Shown: positions 47,966 through 58,037, numbered from the stretch's first letter. The stretch: 64,000 bases of DNA from Desulfovibrio psychrotolerans (GCF_013340305.1 NZ_BLVP01000008.1:545408-609407), one strand, 5' to 3'. Made by a program: numbers and translations. Notes: generated from the letters alone by a model not told the origin.

Positions 47966-48571
47966 ATGATAGCATATCTGGAAGGACGTCTCGCGGAAGT
48001 CGCGGAAAACGCCGTGGTGCTGGTTACTGCCGGCGGCGTGGGATATCTTGTCCATCTGCCCGTGCACACGCTGGCACGGCTGCCCGCCAGTGGCGAACCG
48101 CTGGCCGTATTCACCTATACCGTGGTCCGCGAAGATGCGCTGGAGCTGTACGGGTTTCATACCTGGGACGAGCGCCAGACCTTTGCGGTGCTCATTTCCA
48201 TTTCCAAGGTGGGAGCCAGAACCGCCCTTGCCATTCTTTCCCAGTTCCGGCCCGCCGATTTGCGGCAGGTGGTGGCGGAGGATGATGTGACGGCGCTGAC
48301 GCGTGTTTCCGGTATTGGCAAGAAGAGCGCGCAGCATATTTTTCTGGAACTCAAGTACAAGCTCAAGGTGGAGAGCGTTCCCGGAGGAGCCGTGCTCAGT
48401 GGTGCTGCGCCTGGCTCGTTGTTCCGCGATGCCTTGGCGGGGTTGTGCAATCTTGGCTACTCCGAGGACGAGGCCGCTCCGGTGCTGAAGAACGTACTAA
48501 AGGAAGAACCGGACCTTGATGTGGGCGGGGCGTTGCGTGCCGCGCTCAAGGCGCTGGGCAGGGGGCGCTGA
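47966..48571 (+). CDS. ruvA: Holliday junction helicase subunit RuvA
   Basis: 201 residues from ATG 47966 ([12 protein letters not shown]). It binds the four-way junction. The N-terminal OB domain (GYLVHLP), two HhH motifs ([25 protein letters not shown]) and a C-terminal RuvB-binding domain (LGYSEDEA) are all seen. The stop overlaps the ruvB start (TGATG). Confidence 0.96.
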   Translation: MIAYLEGRLAEVAENAVVLVTAGGVGYLVHLPVHTLARLPASGEPLAVFTYTVVREDALELYGFHTWDERQTFAVLISISKVGARTALAILSQFRPADLRQVVAEDDVTALTRVSGIGKKSAQHIFLELKYKLKVESVPGGAVLSGAAPGSLFRDALAGLCNLGYSEDEAAPVLKNVLKEEPDLDVGGALRAALKALGRGR

Positions 48572-49554
48572 TGCAGATGGATGACGACGCCTGCCGCATG
48601 CCCTCATGCGTGGATGACACCGTGCGCCCCCCTTCTCTGGACGAGTTTATCGGACAGGAGGAGCTGAGGGCCAATCTGCATGTGTATCTGCAGGCCGCCC
48701 GTGCGCGCGGGCAGGCAATGGACCACACTCTTTTCTACGGCAATCCGGGGCTGGGCAAGACCACCCTTTCGCAGATTATGGCCAGCGAACTGGGGGTGAA
48801 CCTTGTCTCCACATCCGGTCCCGTGCTGGAGCGCAGCGGTGATCTGGCGGCGATTCTGACCAATCTGGGCCGTCATGATATTCTGTTTGTGGATGAGATA
48901 CACCGCATGCCGCCCGCCGTGGAAGAGGTGCTTTATCCCGCGCTGGAAGATTTCAAGCTCGATCTCGTCATCGGGCAGGGACCGGGAGCGCGTACGGTTA
49001 AGATTGAGCTGGAACCCTTTACCCTTGTGGGGGCTACCACGCGCATCGGCCTGCTCTCTTCTCCTCTGCGCGACCGTTTCGGGTGTATTTTCCGACTGGA
49101 GTTCTACAGCCCTGAGGAGCTTGCCCGCATTGTGGCGCGCACGGCCCGTATTCTGCGTGTGGACCTGACACCTGACGGGGCTTTGGAGATAGGCCGCCGT
49201 TCGCGGGGCACGCCGCGCATAGCCAACAGGCTGCTGCGGCGGGTGCGCGATTTCGCCAGCGTGAAGGGGAACGGTGCCGTGGACACGGAACAGGCTGCGG
49301 AAGCCCTGTGCCGGATGGACGTGGACGAGAGCGGATTGGACCAGATGGACCGCAAGCTGCTCACCGTGCTCATAGAGCATTTTGGCGGCGGGCCGGTGGG
49401 GGTGAAAACCCTTGCGGTGGCCTGTTCCGAAGAAGTGCGCACCATAGAAGATATTTATGAGCCGTATCTGATCCAGTGCGGCTTTCTCAAGCGCACGTCG
49501 CGCGGGAGAATGGCAACGGCCCGTGCCTACCGTCATCTGAACCTGCTGGCCTGA
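48571..49554 (+). CDS. ruvB: Holliday junction branch migration ATPase RuvB
   Basis: 327 residues. Walker A is [12 protein letters not shown] (near 58-69), Walker B is LFVDEIHRM, sensor and arginine finger regions [18 protein letters not shown] follow, and the winged-helix C-terminus ends [12 protein letters not shown]. The conserved [10 protein letters not shown] opens the AAA+ part. It is translationally coupled to ruvA. Confidence 0.97.
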   Translation: MQMDDDACRMPSCVDDTVRPPSLDEFIGQEELRANLHVYLQAARARGQAMDHTLFYGNPGLGKTTLSQIMASELGVNLVSTSGPVLERSGDLAAILTNLGRHDILFVDEIHRMPPAVEEVLYPALEDFKLDLVIGQGPGARTVKIELEPFTLVGATTRIGLLSSPLRDRFGCIFRLEFYSPEELARIVARTARILRVDLTPDGALEIGRRSRGTPRIANRLLRRVRDFASVKGNGAVDTEQAAEALCRMDVDESGLDQMDRKLLTVLIEHFGGGPVGVKTLAVACSEEVRTIEDIYEPYLIQCGFLKRTSRGRMATARAYRHLNLLA

Positions 49555-49828
49555 GGGCGGCTTACTGCTGCGCAGGTTGCTCACGCGCCTTTACTGCGCC
49601 TGCTAAGCGTCAGTTATGTGCCTGCAAAGCGCCAGCTAGGTGCGCCAGTTAGGTGCCTGTTCAGCACCTGTTCAACGCCAGTTCAGTGCTTGTTCTGTGA
49701 CTGGCACGTGCCCGACTCGTGACGATTACGTACTGGTTTCCGACTGTTCCCCCGCACCGCGGCGCATCGTTTTATGCGCTCCGTGTAAACGGACTGCCCA
49801 CGCAACGTTTTTCAAGGTGGAGTTCCCC

Positions 49829-50551
49829 ATGCCGCAGACGACATGCCGTGTGAGCCTGCTCGCGTCCACGCCGGACCCGACTTCATTAATATATGCTGCC
49901 TTCCGCCAATGCTATCACGCCGGATTTGTGGGCGACATGTGGCCCCGTCTGCTGGCGGGAGAGGTGGCTCATGACAAGCAACGGGCCTTTATCGCCAAGG
50001 TCATGGAGTCCGGGCACACCAGCCCCATTGAGCATGTGAGCTTTACCTTTGCGGCGGAAGGGGTTTCCCGCGCGCTTACGCACCAGCTTGTGCGACACAG
50101 AATTGCCTCGTATTCGCAGCAGAGCCAGCGCTATGTGGACGGGTCGGATTGTGACTATATTCTGCCCCCTGCCATTGCCCGTATTCCTGAGGCCAAGGCC
50201 CGCTTTGAAGCCTTTATGGCTGAGGTGGGAAGTGCCTACCGTGACCTGAAAGCCATATTGGAGGCCAATGGCCGGGGAGACAAGGCCAAGGAGGATGCCC
50301 GGTTTGTGCTGCCGCAGGCTGCTGAATCCAAGATTGTTTTCACCATGAACTGCCGTAGCCTTATCAATTTTTTTGAACACCGCTGCTGCACCCGTGCGCA
50401 GTGGGAAATACGCTCCATGGCAAACGGCATGCTGGGCATCTGCCGTGAGGTGCTGCCTGTCATTTTCGACGTGGCGGGAGCGCGTTGCGAACGGCTGGGA
50501 TACTGCCCGGAAGGGGAAAAGTTCACCTGCGGTAAGTATCCGCTTCCCTAA
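49829..50551 (+). CDS. thyX: FAD-dependent thymidylate synthase ThyX
   Basis: 240 residues from the ATG at 49829, with AAGGTGGAG upstream. It methylates dUMP to dTMP with FAD, NADPH and methylene-tetrahydrofolate. The ThyX motif is present as RHRIASYSQQSQRY (near 90), and HRCCTRAQWEIR near the C-terminus binds dUMP. The 274-base gap between ruvB and this gene holds loosely repeated GCGCCAG-TAGGTGC segments (about 49606-49690) and no gene. Confidence 0.95.
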   Translation: MPQTTCRVSLLASTPDPTSLIYAAFRQCYHAGFVGDMWPRLLAGEVAHDKQRAFIAKVMESGHTSPIEHVSFTFAAEGVSRALTHQLVRHRIASYSQQSQRYVDGSDCDYILPPAIARIPEAKARFEAFMAEVGSAYRDLKAILEANGRGDKAKEDARFVLPQAAESKIVFTMNCRSLINFFEHRCCTRAQWEIRSMANGMLGICREVLPVIFDVAGARCERLGYCPEGEKFTCGKYPLP

Positions 50552-50909
50552 AAAGCCTTGGCTGCCATACATGGAGACGTGTTACGCATCTGTATGGTAG
50601 GAAAAATTCCCGTTAGTCTTCAGGGCGAATGTAAAATTTAATCAGAGCATTCGAAAAACGGAGATAATGGGTTTAATGGGTGTGGAAAACTTTTTCTTCA
50701 TCCTGTGGAGAGAGTGTGGATAACGTGGGGAAATGCTTGCGCGTCAAGGCTTCATGGCGATGCTGGAATTCCGCCGCATAGAGAGAATGTTTAACGATTA
50801 AAGCGTGTTGCCATCTGTGTGGTGGTGGGGAAATCATGCCTGATACCGTGGGGCTTCAGGCAGTATTCGCACATTGCGCTCAGGGCTGATAGAACGTAGA
50901 AAGCCTCCT
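50552..50909. promoter_or_regulatory. AT-rich region before dnaA with DnaA-box-like sites
   Basis: 358 bases without a gene. TGTGGATAA at 50715-50723 is an exact DnaA box (TTATCCACA on the other strand); TGTGGAAAA at 50681-50689 differs by one base, and TGTGGAGAG at 50704-50712 by two. The three lie in the same direction within 43 bases, beside an AT-rich stretch (50620-50700). Autoregulation of dnaA or a replication origin are both possible. Confidence 0.6.
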
Positions 50910-52469
50910 ATGATTGAAATTTGGCCGCATATTCAGCAGATTCTGCAAAAAAGACTCACTCCGGGCCTGTTCAAGGTCTGGATAACGCCGCTTGCAGCCG
51001 AGGTGTCAGGGAAGGAAATCCGCCTGACCGCCCCTAATGATTTTGTGGCATCCTGGGTGCGCGACAGGCTGCTTGATGATATTACCGCAGCGGCTGCCGA
51101 AGTAATGAGTTTGTCGCAGAATGACCTTTCTGCAACGGGAGAGATGCCCGTTGTGACGGTGTGCGCCAGCAAGACTCCGCAGCAGGCTCCTGCACGTACT
51201 CTCACTCAGGCCGGAGTTCTGCCTTTGAATCAGGCGGACCATGCGGAGGCTGCGTTTGGTGCAAAGACCGTTGCGGATTGGCGTATCTGCGATGCCGGCG
51301 AGGTGGCGAACGGATTTGCCGCGTCCGGCGAACGGTTCGGCGTTGCCGGTGGCACCCAGTATTCCATGACGCAGCAGGCAGGTTTTGCGGAAACCCGGCA
51401 GATGTCGCTGCCCATAAGCCAGCCGTTGGTGAGCAGGGTCGTTGACTGGCGGTTCGATTTTGAGAGCTTTGTGGTGGGGCCCAGCAACAATCTGGCATTT
51501 GCCGCCTCGCAAGGCATAACCCGCTCGTCGCAGTCCGCCGACACGCTGTTTTTGAGTTCCGGGCCGGGGCTGGGCAAGACGCATCTTATGCAGGCTGTGG
51601 GCAACGAGCTGTGCCGCAGCAGCAACCGGAGCCGTGTGCGGGTGGAGTATCTTACGGCGGAAGAGTTCGGCACCCGGCTTATAGCCGCCCTGAAGAGCCG
51701 TGAGGTGGACCGGTTTAAGGCCCGATACCGCGATGTGGACCTGCTGCTGCTGGAAGATGTGCACTTTCTGCAGGGCAAGGAACGTATGCAGGACGAGGTG
51801 CTTGCCACCATTAAAGCCCTGCAGTCACGCGGCTCGCGCGTGGTGCTTTCCAGTTCTTTTGCTCCCCGTGACCTGAAGGAATTGGACAGCCAGCTTGTAT
51901 CCCGGTTCTGCTCCGGATTTCTTGCCGCCATTGAGCGGCCTGACTTTGCCACCCGACGGGACATTCTGCGCCGCAAAGCCAGCCAGTATCAGGTTACGCT
52001 GCCGGACAACGTGACCGACCTGCTGGCTGAGAATATTAGGGCCGATGTGCGGCAGATTGAAAGCTGCCTGCACAATCTTATTCTGAAGGCCCGCATTCTC
52101 AATCAGCAGATTTCCATGAACATTGCGTGGGAGGTGATCAGCCAGTACGCCTCGCACGAAACCGTCATGGATATGGAAAGCATTGTCCGTTGCGTGTGCA
52201 ACGGGTTTGACCTGTCGCCGTCGCAGCTCAACTCGCGCAGCCGCCGCCGTGAACTGGTGGTGGCCCGCAACACGGTCTTTTATCTGGCCCGGAAACATAC
52301 GGATATGTCCCTCAAGGATATCGGAGACCACTTTAACCGCAAGCACTCCACCGTGCTCAAGGGTATTACCAACCTTGAACGCGAGATGAGCCGCGAAACC
52401 CCCATCGGGCGGCAGGTTGCCAGCACGGTGGCCTTGATTGAGCGCAACGGGCGGGTTCTTTACACCTGA
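50910..52469 (+). CDS. dnaA: DnaA-type replication initiator ATPase
   Basis: 519 residues from the ATG at 50910 ([12 protein letters not shown]); the ribosome site is weak. Domain I (1-75) has FKVWITPL. Domain II is long (about 80-185) and unconserved. Domain III has Walker [10 protein letters not shown] (near 217) and Walker [14 protein letters not shown]. Domain IV ends with [18 protein letters not shown] (near 470-487). The usual DnaA signature there is GGRDHTTVLHA; here the aspartate that contacts the DnaA box is lysine and the glycines are Asn-Arg. The gene is not followed by dnaN or gyrB. It may be a second, specialised DnaA rather than the main initiator (inference). Confidence 0.88.
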   Translation: MIEIWPHIQQILQKRLTPGLFKVWITPLAAEVSGKEIRLTAPNDFVASWVRDRLLDDITAAAAEVMSLSQNDLSATGEMPVVTVCASKTPQQAPARTLTQAGVLPLNQADHAEAAFGAKTVADWRICDAGEVANGFAASGERFGVAGGTQYSMTQQAGFAETRQMSLPISQPLVSRVVDWRFDFESFVVGPSNNLAFAASQGITRSSQSADTLFLSSGPGLGKTHLMQAVGNELCRSSNRSRVRVEYLTAEEFGTRLIAALKSREVDRFKARYRDVDLLLLEDVHFLQGKERMQDEVLATIKALQSRGSRVVLSSSFAPRDLKELDSQLVSRFCSGFLAAIERPDFATRRDILRRKASQYQVTLPDNVTDLLAENIRADVRQIESCLHNLILKARILNQQISMNIAWEVISQYASHETVMDMESIVRCVCNGFDLSPSQLNSRSRRRELVVARNTVFYLARKHTDMSLKDIGDHFNRKHSTVLKGITNLEREMSRETPIGRQVASTVALIERNGRVLYT

Positions 52470-52730
52470 CCGGAACAGACGGTTAGTTTTTTTCCGGCAC
52501 GGCCTGCATGAATGCGGACGTTCCGGAATTTGTTTTTTACGCAGAGAAGGCATAACCGTTGGCGGTTGTGCCTTTTTGCCGTTTGCGGGCCTTTTCAACC
52601 GTTGCGGAAATGGGTACAGAAATAGACCGTTTGCGTTTGGCCGTATGCAACGCGGGCAGCGCCAAGGGATGAGTGCGGGCCTAGGCCGCAGTTCCGGGGA
52701 CTATCCCTCTGTTTGTCACAAGGAGTGTGT

Positions 52731-53288
52731 ATGGAAAGGGGACAGGCGTATGTTGAAATAGCCCCGAGGCTTATGGGGCTGAGGGAGTCTGTGGGGCTTA
52801 CCGTGGAGGAATTGGCCGCCAAGGTGGGAGTGCGTCCGCAGACAGTGGTGTTGTATGAAGAAGGCGAATCCGAGATACCGGTAAGTTATCTCAAGGATGT
52901 GGCCGCTGCCTGTGGTGTGGACTTGACAGCCCTTATTGCCGGGCATGAGGCGCACCTGCATGATTATACCATTGTGCGCAAAGGGCAGGGCTTGAGCGTA
53001 GCGCGGCGGGCGGATTACGACTATTTTCACCTGGCTTCCCGGTTCACTCATAAGCATATGGAGCCGTTTTTGGTGACGGTGCCGCCCAAGGACGAAAACG
53101 AGCTTGTATGGAACGAGCACGGCGGGCAGGAATTTATTTATATGCTTAAGGGCACGCTGGAGATATGGCTTGACCAGCGCAGGCATGAGCTTGAGGTGGG
53201 CGATTCCATCTATTTTGATTCCACCATCCCCCACGCGCTGCGCGGTCTGAACGAGGAGGAAGCGGTGTTTCTGGATGTGATTAGCTAG
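52731..53288 (+). CDS. XRE-type helix-turn-helix / cupin regulator
   Basis: 185 residues. AAGGAG lies 8 bases before the ATG. Residues 1-70 are an XRE DNA-binding domain (LTVEELAAKVGVRPQTVVLYEEGE); 105-185 form a cupin barrel (WNEHGGQEFIYMLKGTLEIW, then VGDSIYFDSTIPHALRG). Regulators of this type sense a small molecule in the cupin pocket. The acyl-CoA synthetase gene 290 bases downstream on the same strand is the likely target; this pairing is inference from adjacency. Confidence 0.9.
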   Translation: MERGQAYVEIAPRLMGLRESVGLTVEELAAKVGVRPQTVVLYEEGESEIPVSYLKDVAAACGVDLTALIAGHEAHLHDYTIVRKGQGLSVARRADYDYFHLASRFTHKHMEPFLVTVPPKDENELVWNEHGGQEFIYMLKGTLEIWLDQRRHELEVGDSIYFDSTIPHALRGLNEEEAVFLDVIS

Positions 53289-53578
53289 TTTCCATCCGGG
53301 CATGGCGGTAAGCCGCCGTGCCGGTGTTCCCGCCGGGCGTGCTCCGGAAGTTGTTCCGTGAGCTGTGCGGCGTGTTCATATCAGCCCTTGCCCTGAAGGC
53401 GGCTGATGCACCCGGATGGAAACAGGCCCGCGCGGCCCGGCTTTTCCGGCAGAGACTGGCGGCGACTGCGCCGCACCCGTGTTCATGGCGGCGTATCGTT
53501 TTATGACGAATCCTGAGACAAATTTACTGAAAAACTACAGGACGATCGCCCCGCCCTTCATTTTCAAGGATGCAGACC

Positions 53579-55243
53579 ATGCAGAAACTTTCCTGTTCCA
53601 GCTATAAGGACCTGCTCGCGCGTTTTGCGCTGGAGCTTCCTTCCCGTTATAATTTTGCCTTTGATCATCTGGACCGCATGGCGGACGGGCAGACGGAGTT
53701 TGCCAATCCGCTGGCCATCGTTCATGTGGACGATGATGGCATACGCCGGGATTATACCTTCGCGTGGCTTAAGGAGGCTTCTGCCCGGCTTGCCAATGCC
53801 CTGCGCGACAAAGGGTTGCGCAAGGGCGACCGTGTGATGCTGGTTTTGTACCGGCGTATTGAGTTCTGGGTATCCATGCTTGCCTGCCATAAGCTGGGAT
53901 TGGTGCCTGTTCCTTCACCCGCTCAGCTTACTCCCAAGGACATTGTGTTCCGGGTGAACAGGGCGGCCATTCGCGGTATGATTGTGGACAGTTCCATCAC
54001 CGGGCGGGTGGAAGCGGCCAGGCCGGAATGTGAAAGCCTCCATTGCCTTGTGCAGGTGGGGGGGGGAAACCTGCCCGAAGGCTGGCACGACTATGAAGCC
54101 TTGTCCCGCGAGGCATCGCCGGTTTTCCCCAAACCGGAAGGGGATGCGCTGGCATGCGACACTGACCCTCTGCTCATCTTTTTTTCTTCCGGCACCACAG
54201 GTATGCCCAAGATGGTGGAGCACATTCACACCTATCCGCTGGGCCATTTTGTTACCGGGGCGTACTGGCACGACCTGCGGGAGGGTGACCTGCATCTGAC
54301 CTTGGCTGATACCGGATGGGGCAAGGCTGTGTGGGGCAAGTTTTACGGGCAGTGGATGTCCGGTGCCACGGTTTTTGTCTGGGATTTTCGCGGCAAGTTT
54401 GAACCTGCGCGCCTGCTGGAGCAGGTTGCGGAGCATGGTATAACCACGTTTTGCGCGCCGCCCACCGTCTACAGGTTTCTGGTGCGTGAGGAGCTTGCCC
54501 GCTACGACCTTTCCCGGCTGCGCCACTGCACCACGGCAGGGGAACTGCTCAACGACAGCGTATTCCGCGACTGGAAACGGCTGACCGGGCTGCCCATTTA
54601 TGAAGGGTACGGCCAGACGGAGACTACCCTGCAGATATGTACGCTGCCGTTTATGGAGGCCAAGCCCGGCTCTATTGGCCGTGCTGCGCCGGGGTGGGAC
54701 ATTGTTCTGCGTGATGCGGAGGGCAATGAGTGTCCTCCCGGTGAGGAAGGGGAGATATGCGTCCGGGTGGCGGAAGGTGCACCCGTGGGGCTGTTCACCG
54801 GCTATCTGGAAGACCCGGAGAAGACGGCATCCGTGATGCTGAACGGCTACTACCATACCGGTGACAAGGCGTGGATGGACGGGGACGGGTACTTCTGGTT
54901 TCTCGGACGGGTGGACGACCTCATCAAGTCTTCCGGCTACCGCATAGGGCCTTTTGAGGTGGAATCTGCGCTGGTATCGCACCCCTCGGTGGTGGAGGCG
55001 GCGGTGACGGGCGTTCCTGATGAACTGCGCGGGCAGATAGTCAAGGCAACCGTGGTGCTGGCTCCCGGATTCGCACCCTCGGAAGAACTGACCAAGGCGT
55101 TGCAGGATCATGTGAAGCAGGTGACCGCGCCGTACAAGTATCCGCGCATCATCGACTATGTGTCTGAATTGCCCAAGACCATTTCCGGCAAGATACGCCG
55201 GGTGGAGATTCGCCAGCGGGACGAGGCTGCTTCCAAGGCATAG
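53579..55243 (+). CDS. AMP-forming acyl-CoA synthetase
   Basis: 554 residues from the ATG at 53579, which has AAGGA 8 bases upstream; the ATG at 53570 abuts that site. It activates a carboxylic acid through an acyl-adenylate to the CoA thioester. Motifs: phosphate-binding FFSSGTTGMPKMVEH (near 195), YEGYGQTET (near 340), YHTGDKAW (near 425), and PKTISGKIRR with the C-terminal catalytic lysine. The DTGWGKAVWGKFYG segment is close to the medium-chain/benzoate-like synthetases rather than acetyl-CoA synthetase. The true acid is not known. Regulated probably by the XRE-cupin protein before it. Confidence 0.88.
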   Translation: MQKLSCSSYKDLLARFALELPSRYNFAFDHLDRMADGQTEFANPLAIVHVDDDGIRRDYTFAWLKEASARLANALRDKGLRKGDRVMLVLYRRIEFWVSMLACHKLGLVPVPSPAQLTPKDIVFRVNRAAIRGMIVDSSITGRVEAARPECESLHCLVQVGGGNLPEGWHDYEALSREASPVFPKPEGDALACDTDPLLIFFSSGTTGMPKMVEHIHTYPLGHFVTGAYWHDLREGDLHLTLADTGWGKAVWGKFYGQWMSGATVFVWDFRGKFEPARLLEQVAEHGITTFCAPPTVYRFLVREELARYDLSRLRHCTTAGELLNDSVFRDWKRLTGLPIYEGYGQTETTLQICTLPFMEAKPGSIGRAAPGWDIVLRDAEGNECPPGEEGEICVRVAEGAPVGLFTGYLEDPEKTASVMLNGYYHTGDKAWMDGDGYFWFLGRVDDLIKSSGYRIGPFEVESALVSHPSVVEAAVTGVPDELRGQIVKATVVLAPGFAPSEELTKALQDHVKQVTAPYKYPRIIDYVSELPKTISGKIRRVEIRQRDEAASKA

Positions 55244-55324
55244 AGCCGGATTGCGGGAAAGGAAGGGGCTGTTCGTCCACCCTGCGCCCCATGGGTTCGC
55301 TGACAAGTTTATGGTATGAGACAT

Positions 55325-55360
55325 CGCCCCGCCGTGCGGTACAGACCGCACGGCGGGGCG
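55325..55360. terminator. Long perfect hairpin between convergent acyl-CoA synthetase and tex
   Basis: A 16-bp uninterrupted GC-rich stem (55325-55340 with 55345-55360), loop ACAG, lies midway between two converging genes (stops at 55243 and 55388). There is no T-run on either side, but the stability and position suggest a bidirectional terminator. Confidence 0.7.
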
Positions 55361-55387
55361 TTATGTATGGGAAGAGGCAAGGGGCGG

Positions 55388-57562
55388 CTACGCGCGAAGC
55401 CCCTTCATGGACAGGCTGATGCGCTTGCGGGGGGCGTCCACCTCCAGCACACGCACCTGCACCCGCTGCTGCACCCGCACGACCTGCGCGGGGTCCTTCA
55501 CGAAGGTGTCGGCAAGTTGGGAGACGTGGACAAGGCCGTCCTGATGCACGCCGATATCCACGAACGCTCCGAACTTGGTGACGTTGGTGACGATACCGGG
55601 CAGGACCATGCCGGGGGAGAGGTCGCTGATCTCGTGCACGCCTTCCGCAAAGGAGAAGGCGGTGAAGGGGGGCCGGGGATCGCGCCCGGGGCGGGCAAGT
55701 TCAGCCATGATATCACGTAGTGTGGGCAGGCCCACGTTGCCCGAAACATAGCGTTCCAGATGGATTTTGTCGCGCAGGGCAGCATCGCGCATGAGATCGG
55801 CCACATGGCAGCCCAGTTCTTTGGCCATAGCCTGCACCACAGGGTACGATTCGGGGTGCACGGCCGAGGCGTCCAGCGGGTCGGCCGCATCATGGATGCG
55901 CAGAAACCCTGCGCACTGTTCAAAGGCCTTGGGACCGAGCCGTTTGACCTTCAGGAGTTCTTTGCGTGACCGGAAAGGGCCGTTCTCTGTGCGGTGCGCC
56001 ACGATATTCTGCGCAAGGGCAGGCCCCAGACCGGAAACATGGGACAGCAGCTCAGCACTGGCCGTGTTCAGTTCCACGCCCACGCTGTTCACGCAGGAGA
56101 CGACCACGTCTTCCAGCGCCTTTTTAAGCGCGGCTTGATCCACGTCATGCTGGTACTGCCCTACGCCGATGGATTTGGGGTCGATTTTCACCAGCTCTGC
56201 CAGCGGGTCGGCAAGGCGCCTGCCGATGGAGGCCGCGCCGCGCACAGTGATATCGTGATCGGGAAATTCGCGGCGGGCTGTTTCGGATGCGGAATAGACC
56301 GATGCTCCGCTTTCATTGACCATGACCACAGGAATGGCGGCAGGGAGCCCAAGCGAGCGGACAAAGGCTTCCGTCTCGCGGGAGGCGGTGCCGTTGCCTA
56401 TGGCGATGGCCTCCACAGCGAAGCGCTCCACGAGAGAGCGCACGCGCACGCTGGCTTCTTCTGCGCGCGGGCCGCCAGTGACGGGGTAGATGGTCTCCGT
56501 GTGCAGCAGGGCGCCCTGCGCATCCAGACAGACCAGCTTGGCTCCGGTACGGAAGCCGGGGTCCAGTGCGAGAATGCGTTTTTGCCCCAGCGGGGGGGCG
56601 AGCAGGAGTTCGCGCAGGTTGGCTGCGAATACGGCGATGGCTTCTTCATCGGCCCTGGTTTTGAGCAGGGTGCGGGTTTCGTTTTCCATGGAGGGAGCGA
56701 GCAGGCGTCGGTAACCGTCTTCCACGGCAAGGGCCACTTCGCGCGAGCAGGCATTGGCAGTGGTGATAAAATGCCCTTTCAGCGCTGTGAGGGCCTGTGC
56801 TTCATCCGGGCGGACGGAAAGAGAGAGCACGTTTTCCCGTTCACCCCGCAGCATGGCCAGAATGCGGTGGCCGGGCGCGGTGCGCACAGGTTCTTTCCAC
56901 TCGAAGTAGTCACGGTAGGTGGCGGAGGGGTCATCTTTACCCTTTGCCTGTGATTCGCCGGCGGTTTCCTTGGTTGTTCTTGCACGGGTGGAAACTATTT
57001 CGCCGCGCATGGTGAACATGAGGCGCATAACCCTGCGTGTTTCTGCGTCTTCGCTGATGCGTTCCGCAAGGATGTCGCGGGCACCGGCGAGGGCGGTCTC
57101 CGCATCGGGAACATCATTCTGCGGTGCGATGAAGGCTTCTGCCAGACGGGCGGGAATGTCTTCCGGCGACTGCCGCCACAGCAGGTCTGCCAGCGGTTCC
57201 AGACCGCGCTCCCGGGCGATTTGGGCGCGGGTGCGCCGTTTGGGGCGGTAAGGCAGGTAGATGTCTTCAAGGACGGCAAGGGTTTGGGCGTTGCCAAGGG
57301 CTGTCTGCAATGCAGGAGTGAGCAGCTCGCGTTCCTGCAGAGACTGCATGATGGCCGTGCGACGTTTTTCCAGTTCAATAATCTGCTCGTGGCGGTCACG
57401 CAGGGCTGCGAGGACCACTTCGTCCATGCCGCCGGTAAGCTCTTTGCGGTAGCGCGCCATGAAGGGGATGGTTGCCCCTTCCTGCAGCAGGGCTATTACG
57501 GCGTCTACTTTGGAGGCGGAGAGCTTCAGTTCTTCGGCAATGCGTAGTGTGCTGGCATTCAT
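55388..57562 (-). CDS. tex: Tex-family RNA-binding protein
   Basis: 724 residues from the ATG at 57562 (MNASTLRIAEELKLS); an ATG at 57580 adds 6 residues and lacks a ribosome site. Tex proteins bind nucleic acid and affect transcription. The order is an N-terminal helical part with FMARYRKELTGGMDE, a YqgF-like nuclease fold (LALDPGFRTGAKL near 325), HhH motifs (SHVSGLGPALAQNIV near 500), and a C-terminal S1 domain (GAFVDIGVHQDGLVHVSQLAD near 650, broken here by family variation). The gene is divergent from the small hypothetical at 57677. Confidence 0.95.
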   Translation of the reverse strand: MNASTLRIAEELKLSASKVDAVIALLQEGATIPFMARYRKELTGGMDEVVLAALRDRHEQIIELEKRRTAIMQSLQERELLTPALQTALGNAQTLAVLEDIYLPYRPKRRTRAQIARERGLEPLADLLWRQSPEDIPARLAEAFIAPQNDVPDAETALAGARDILAERISEDAETRRVMRLMFTMRGEIVSTRARTTKETAGESQAKGKDDPSATYRDYFEWKEPVRTAPGHRILAMLRGERENVLSLSVRPDEAQALTALKGHFITTANACSREVALAVEDGYRRLLAPSMENETRTLLKTRADEEAIAVFAANLRELLLAPPLGQKRILALDPGFRTGAKLVCLDAQGALLHTETIYPVTGGPRAEEASVRVRSLVERFAVEAIAIGNGTASRETEAFVRSLGLPAAIPVVMVNESGASVYSASETARREFPDHDITVRGAASIGRRLADPLAELVKIDPKSIGVGQYQHDVDQAALKKALEDVVVSCVNSVGVELNTASAELLSHVSGLGPALAQNIVAHRTENGPFRSRKELLKVKRLGPKAFEQCAGFLRIHDAADPLDASAVHPESYPVVQAMAKELGCHVADLMRDAALRDKIHLERYVSGNVGLPTLRDIMAELARPGRDPRPPFTAFSFAEGVHEISDLSPGMVLPGIVTNVTKFGAFVDIGVHQDGLVHVSQLADTFVKDPAQVVRVQQRVQVRVLEVDAPRKRISLSMKGLRA

Positions 57563-57676
57563 GTACGTTTCTTTTTGCATCAGGAGGTTGTCGTGTGCTA
57601 GTATGTGCTTACATTGTTTTTCGTGAAGGGTGCTGTACCCTCAGGTGGTGCGTACGCAACGAAAAGGAGGATGGGC

Positions 57677-57916
57677 ATGAACTATACTGATTCTGATTTC
57701 CCCGTTTGTATCCGGGAGGCCGAGATGGCTACGCTGGCCGGAGGCATGGTGGTGCGCTACGAGGAAAGCGGCGGCGCGAGGGATGTATTTGTGGATGACG
57801 AATGGTCCTCGCGGGCAACGCTTTTTCCGGGCATGAACCTTGAACTGGAAAGTGGCGGCACGCGCTACCTTCTTTCCGCAGACGACAACGGACTGCGCGT
57901 GGAGCGTATGGCCTGA
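57677..57916 (+). CDS. Small acidic protein of unknown function
   Basis: 79 residues from the ATG at 57677, with AAAAGGAGG 6-8 bases upstream; that strong ribosome site is the main evidence of a gene. No membrane segment, signal or cysteine pair; one cysteine (PVCIRE). The composition is acidic with a regular beta-like pattern (VVRYEESG, VFVDDEWSS, LELESGGTRYLLSADDNG). Not recognised. It stands alone between tex and the gene at 58038. Confidence 0.7.
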   Translation: MNYTDSDFPVCIREAEMATLAGGMVVRYEESGGARDVFVDDEWSSRATLFPGMNLELESGGTRYLLSADDNGLRVERMA

Positions 57917-58037
57917 TACAGTGAGGCAGTCCGGCGGGAGGCTGTCCTTCATGTTCCTGCGCTGAAGGTATGGGCGGCCTGTCCGGTTTGTCAGCAACAC
58001 GATAAGCCTTTGCAGCGGGGCCGCATGAGCGGTCCCG

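Noticed and set aside
50552-50909. Firm call of oriC
   Set aside because: Only one exact DnaA box and two near matches are present, and the adjacent dnaA lacks dnaN and has an atypical signature. Skew data are needed, so only DnaA-box-like sites are annotated.
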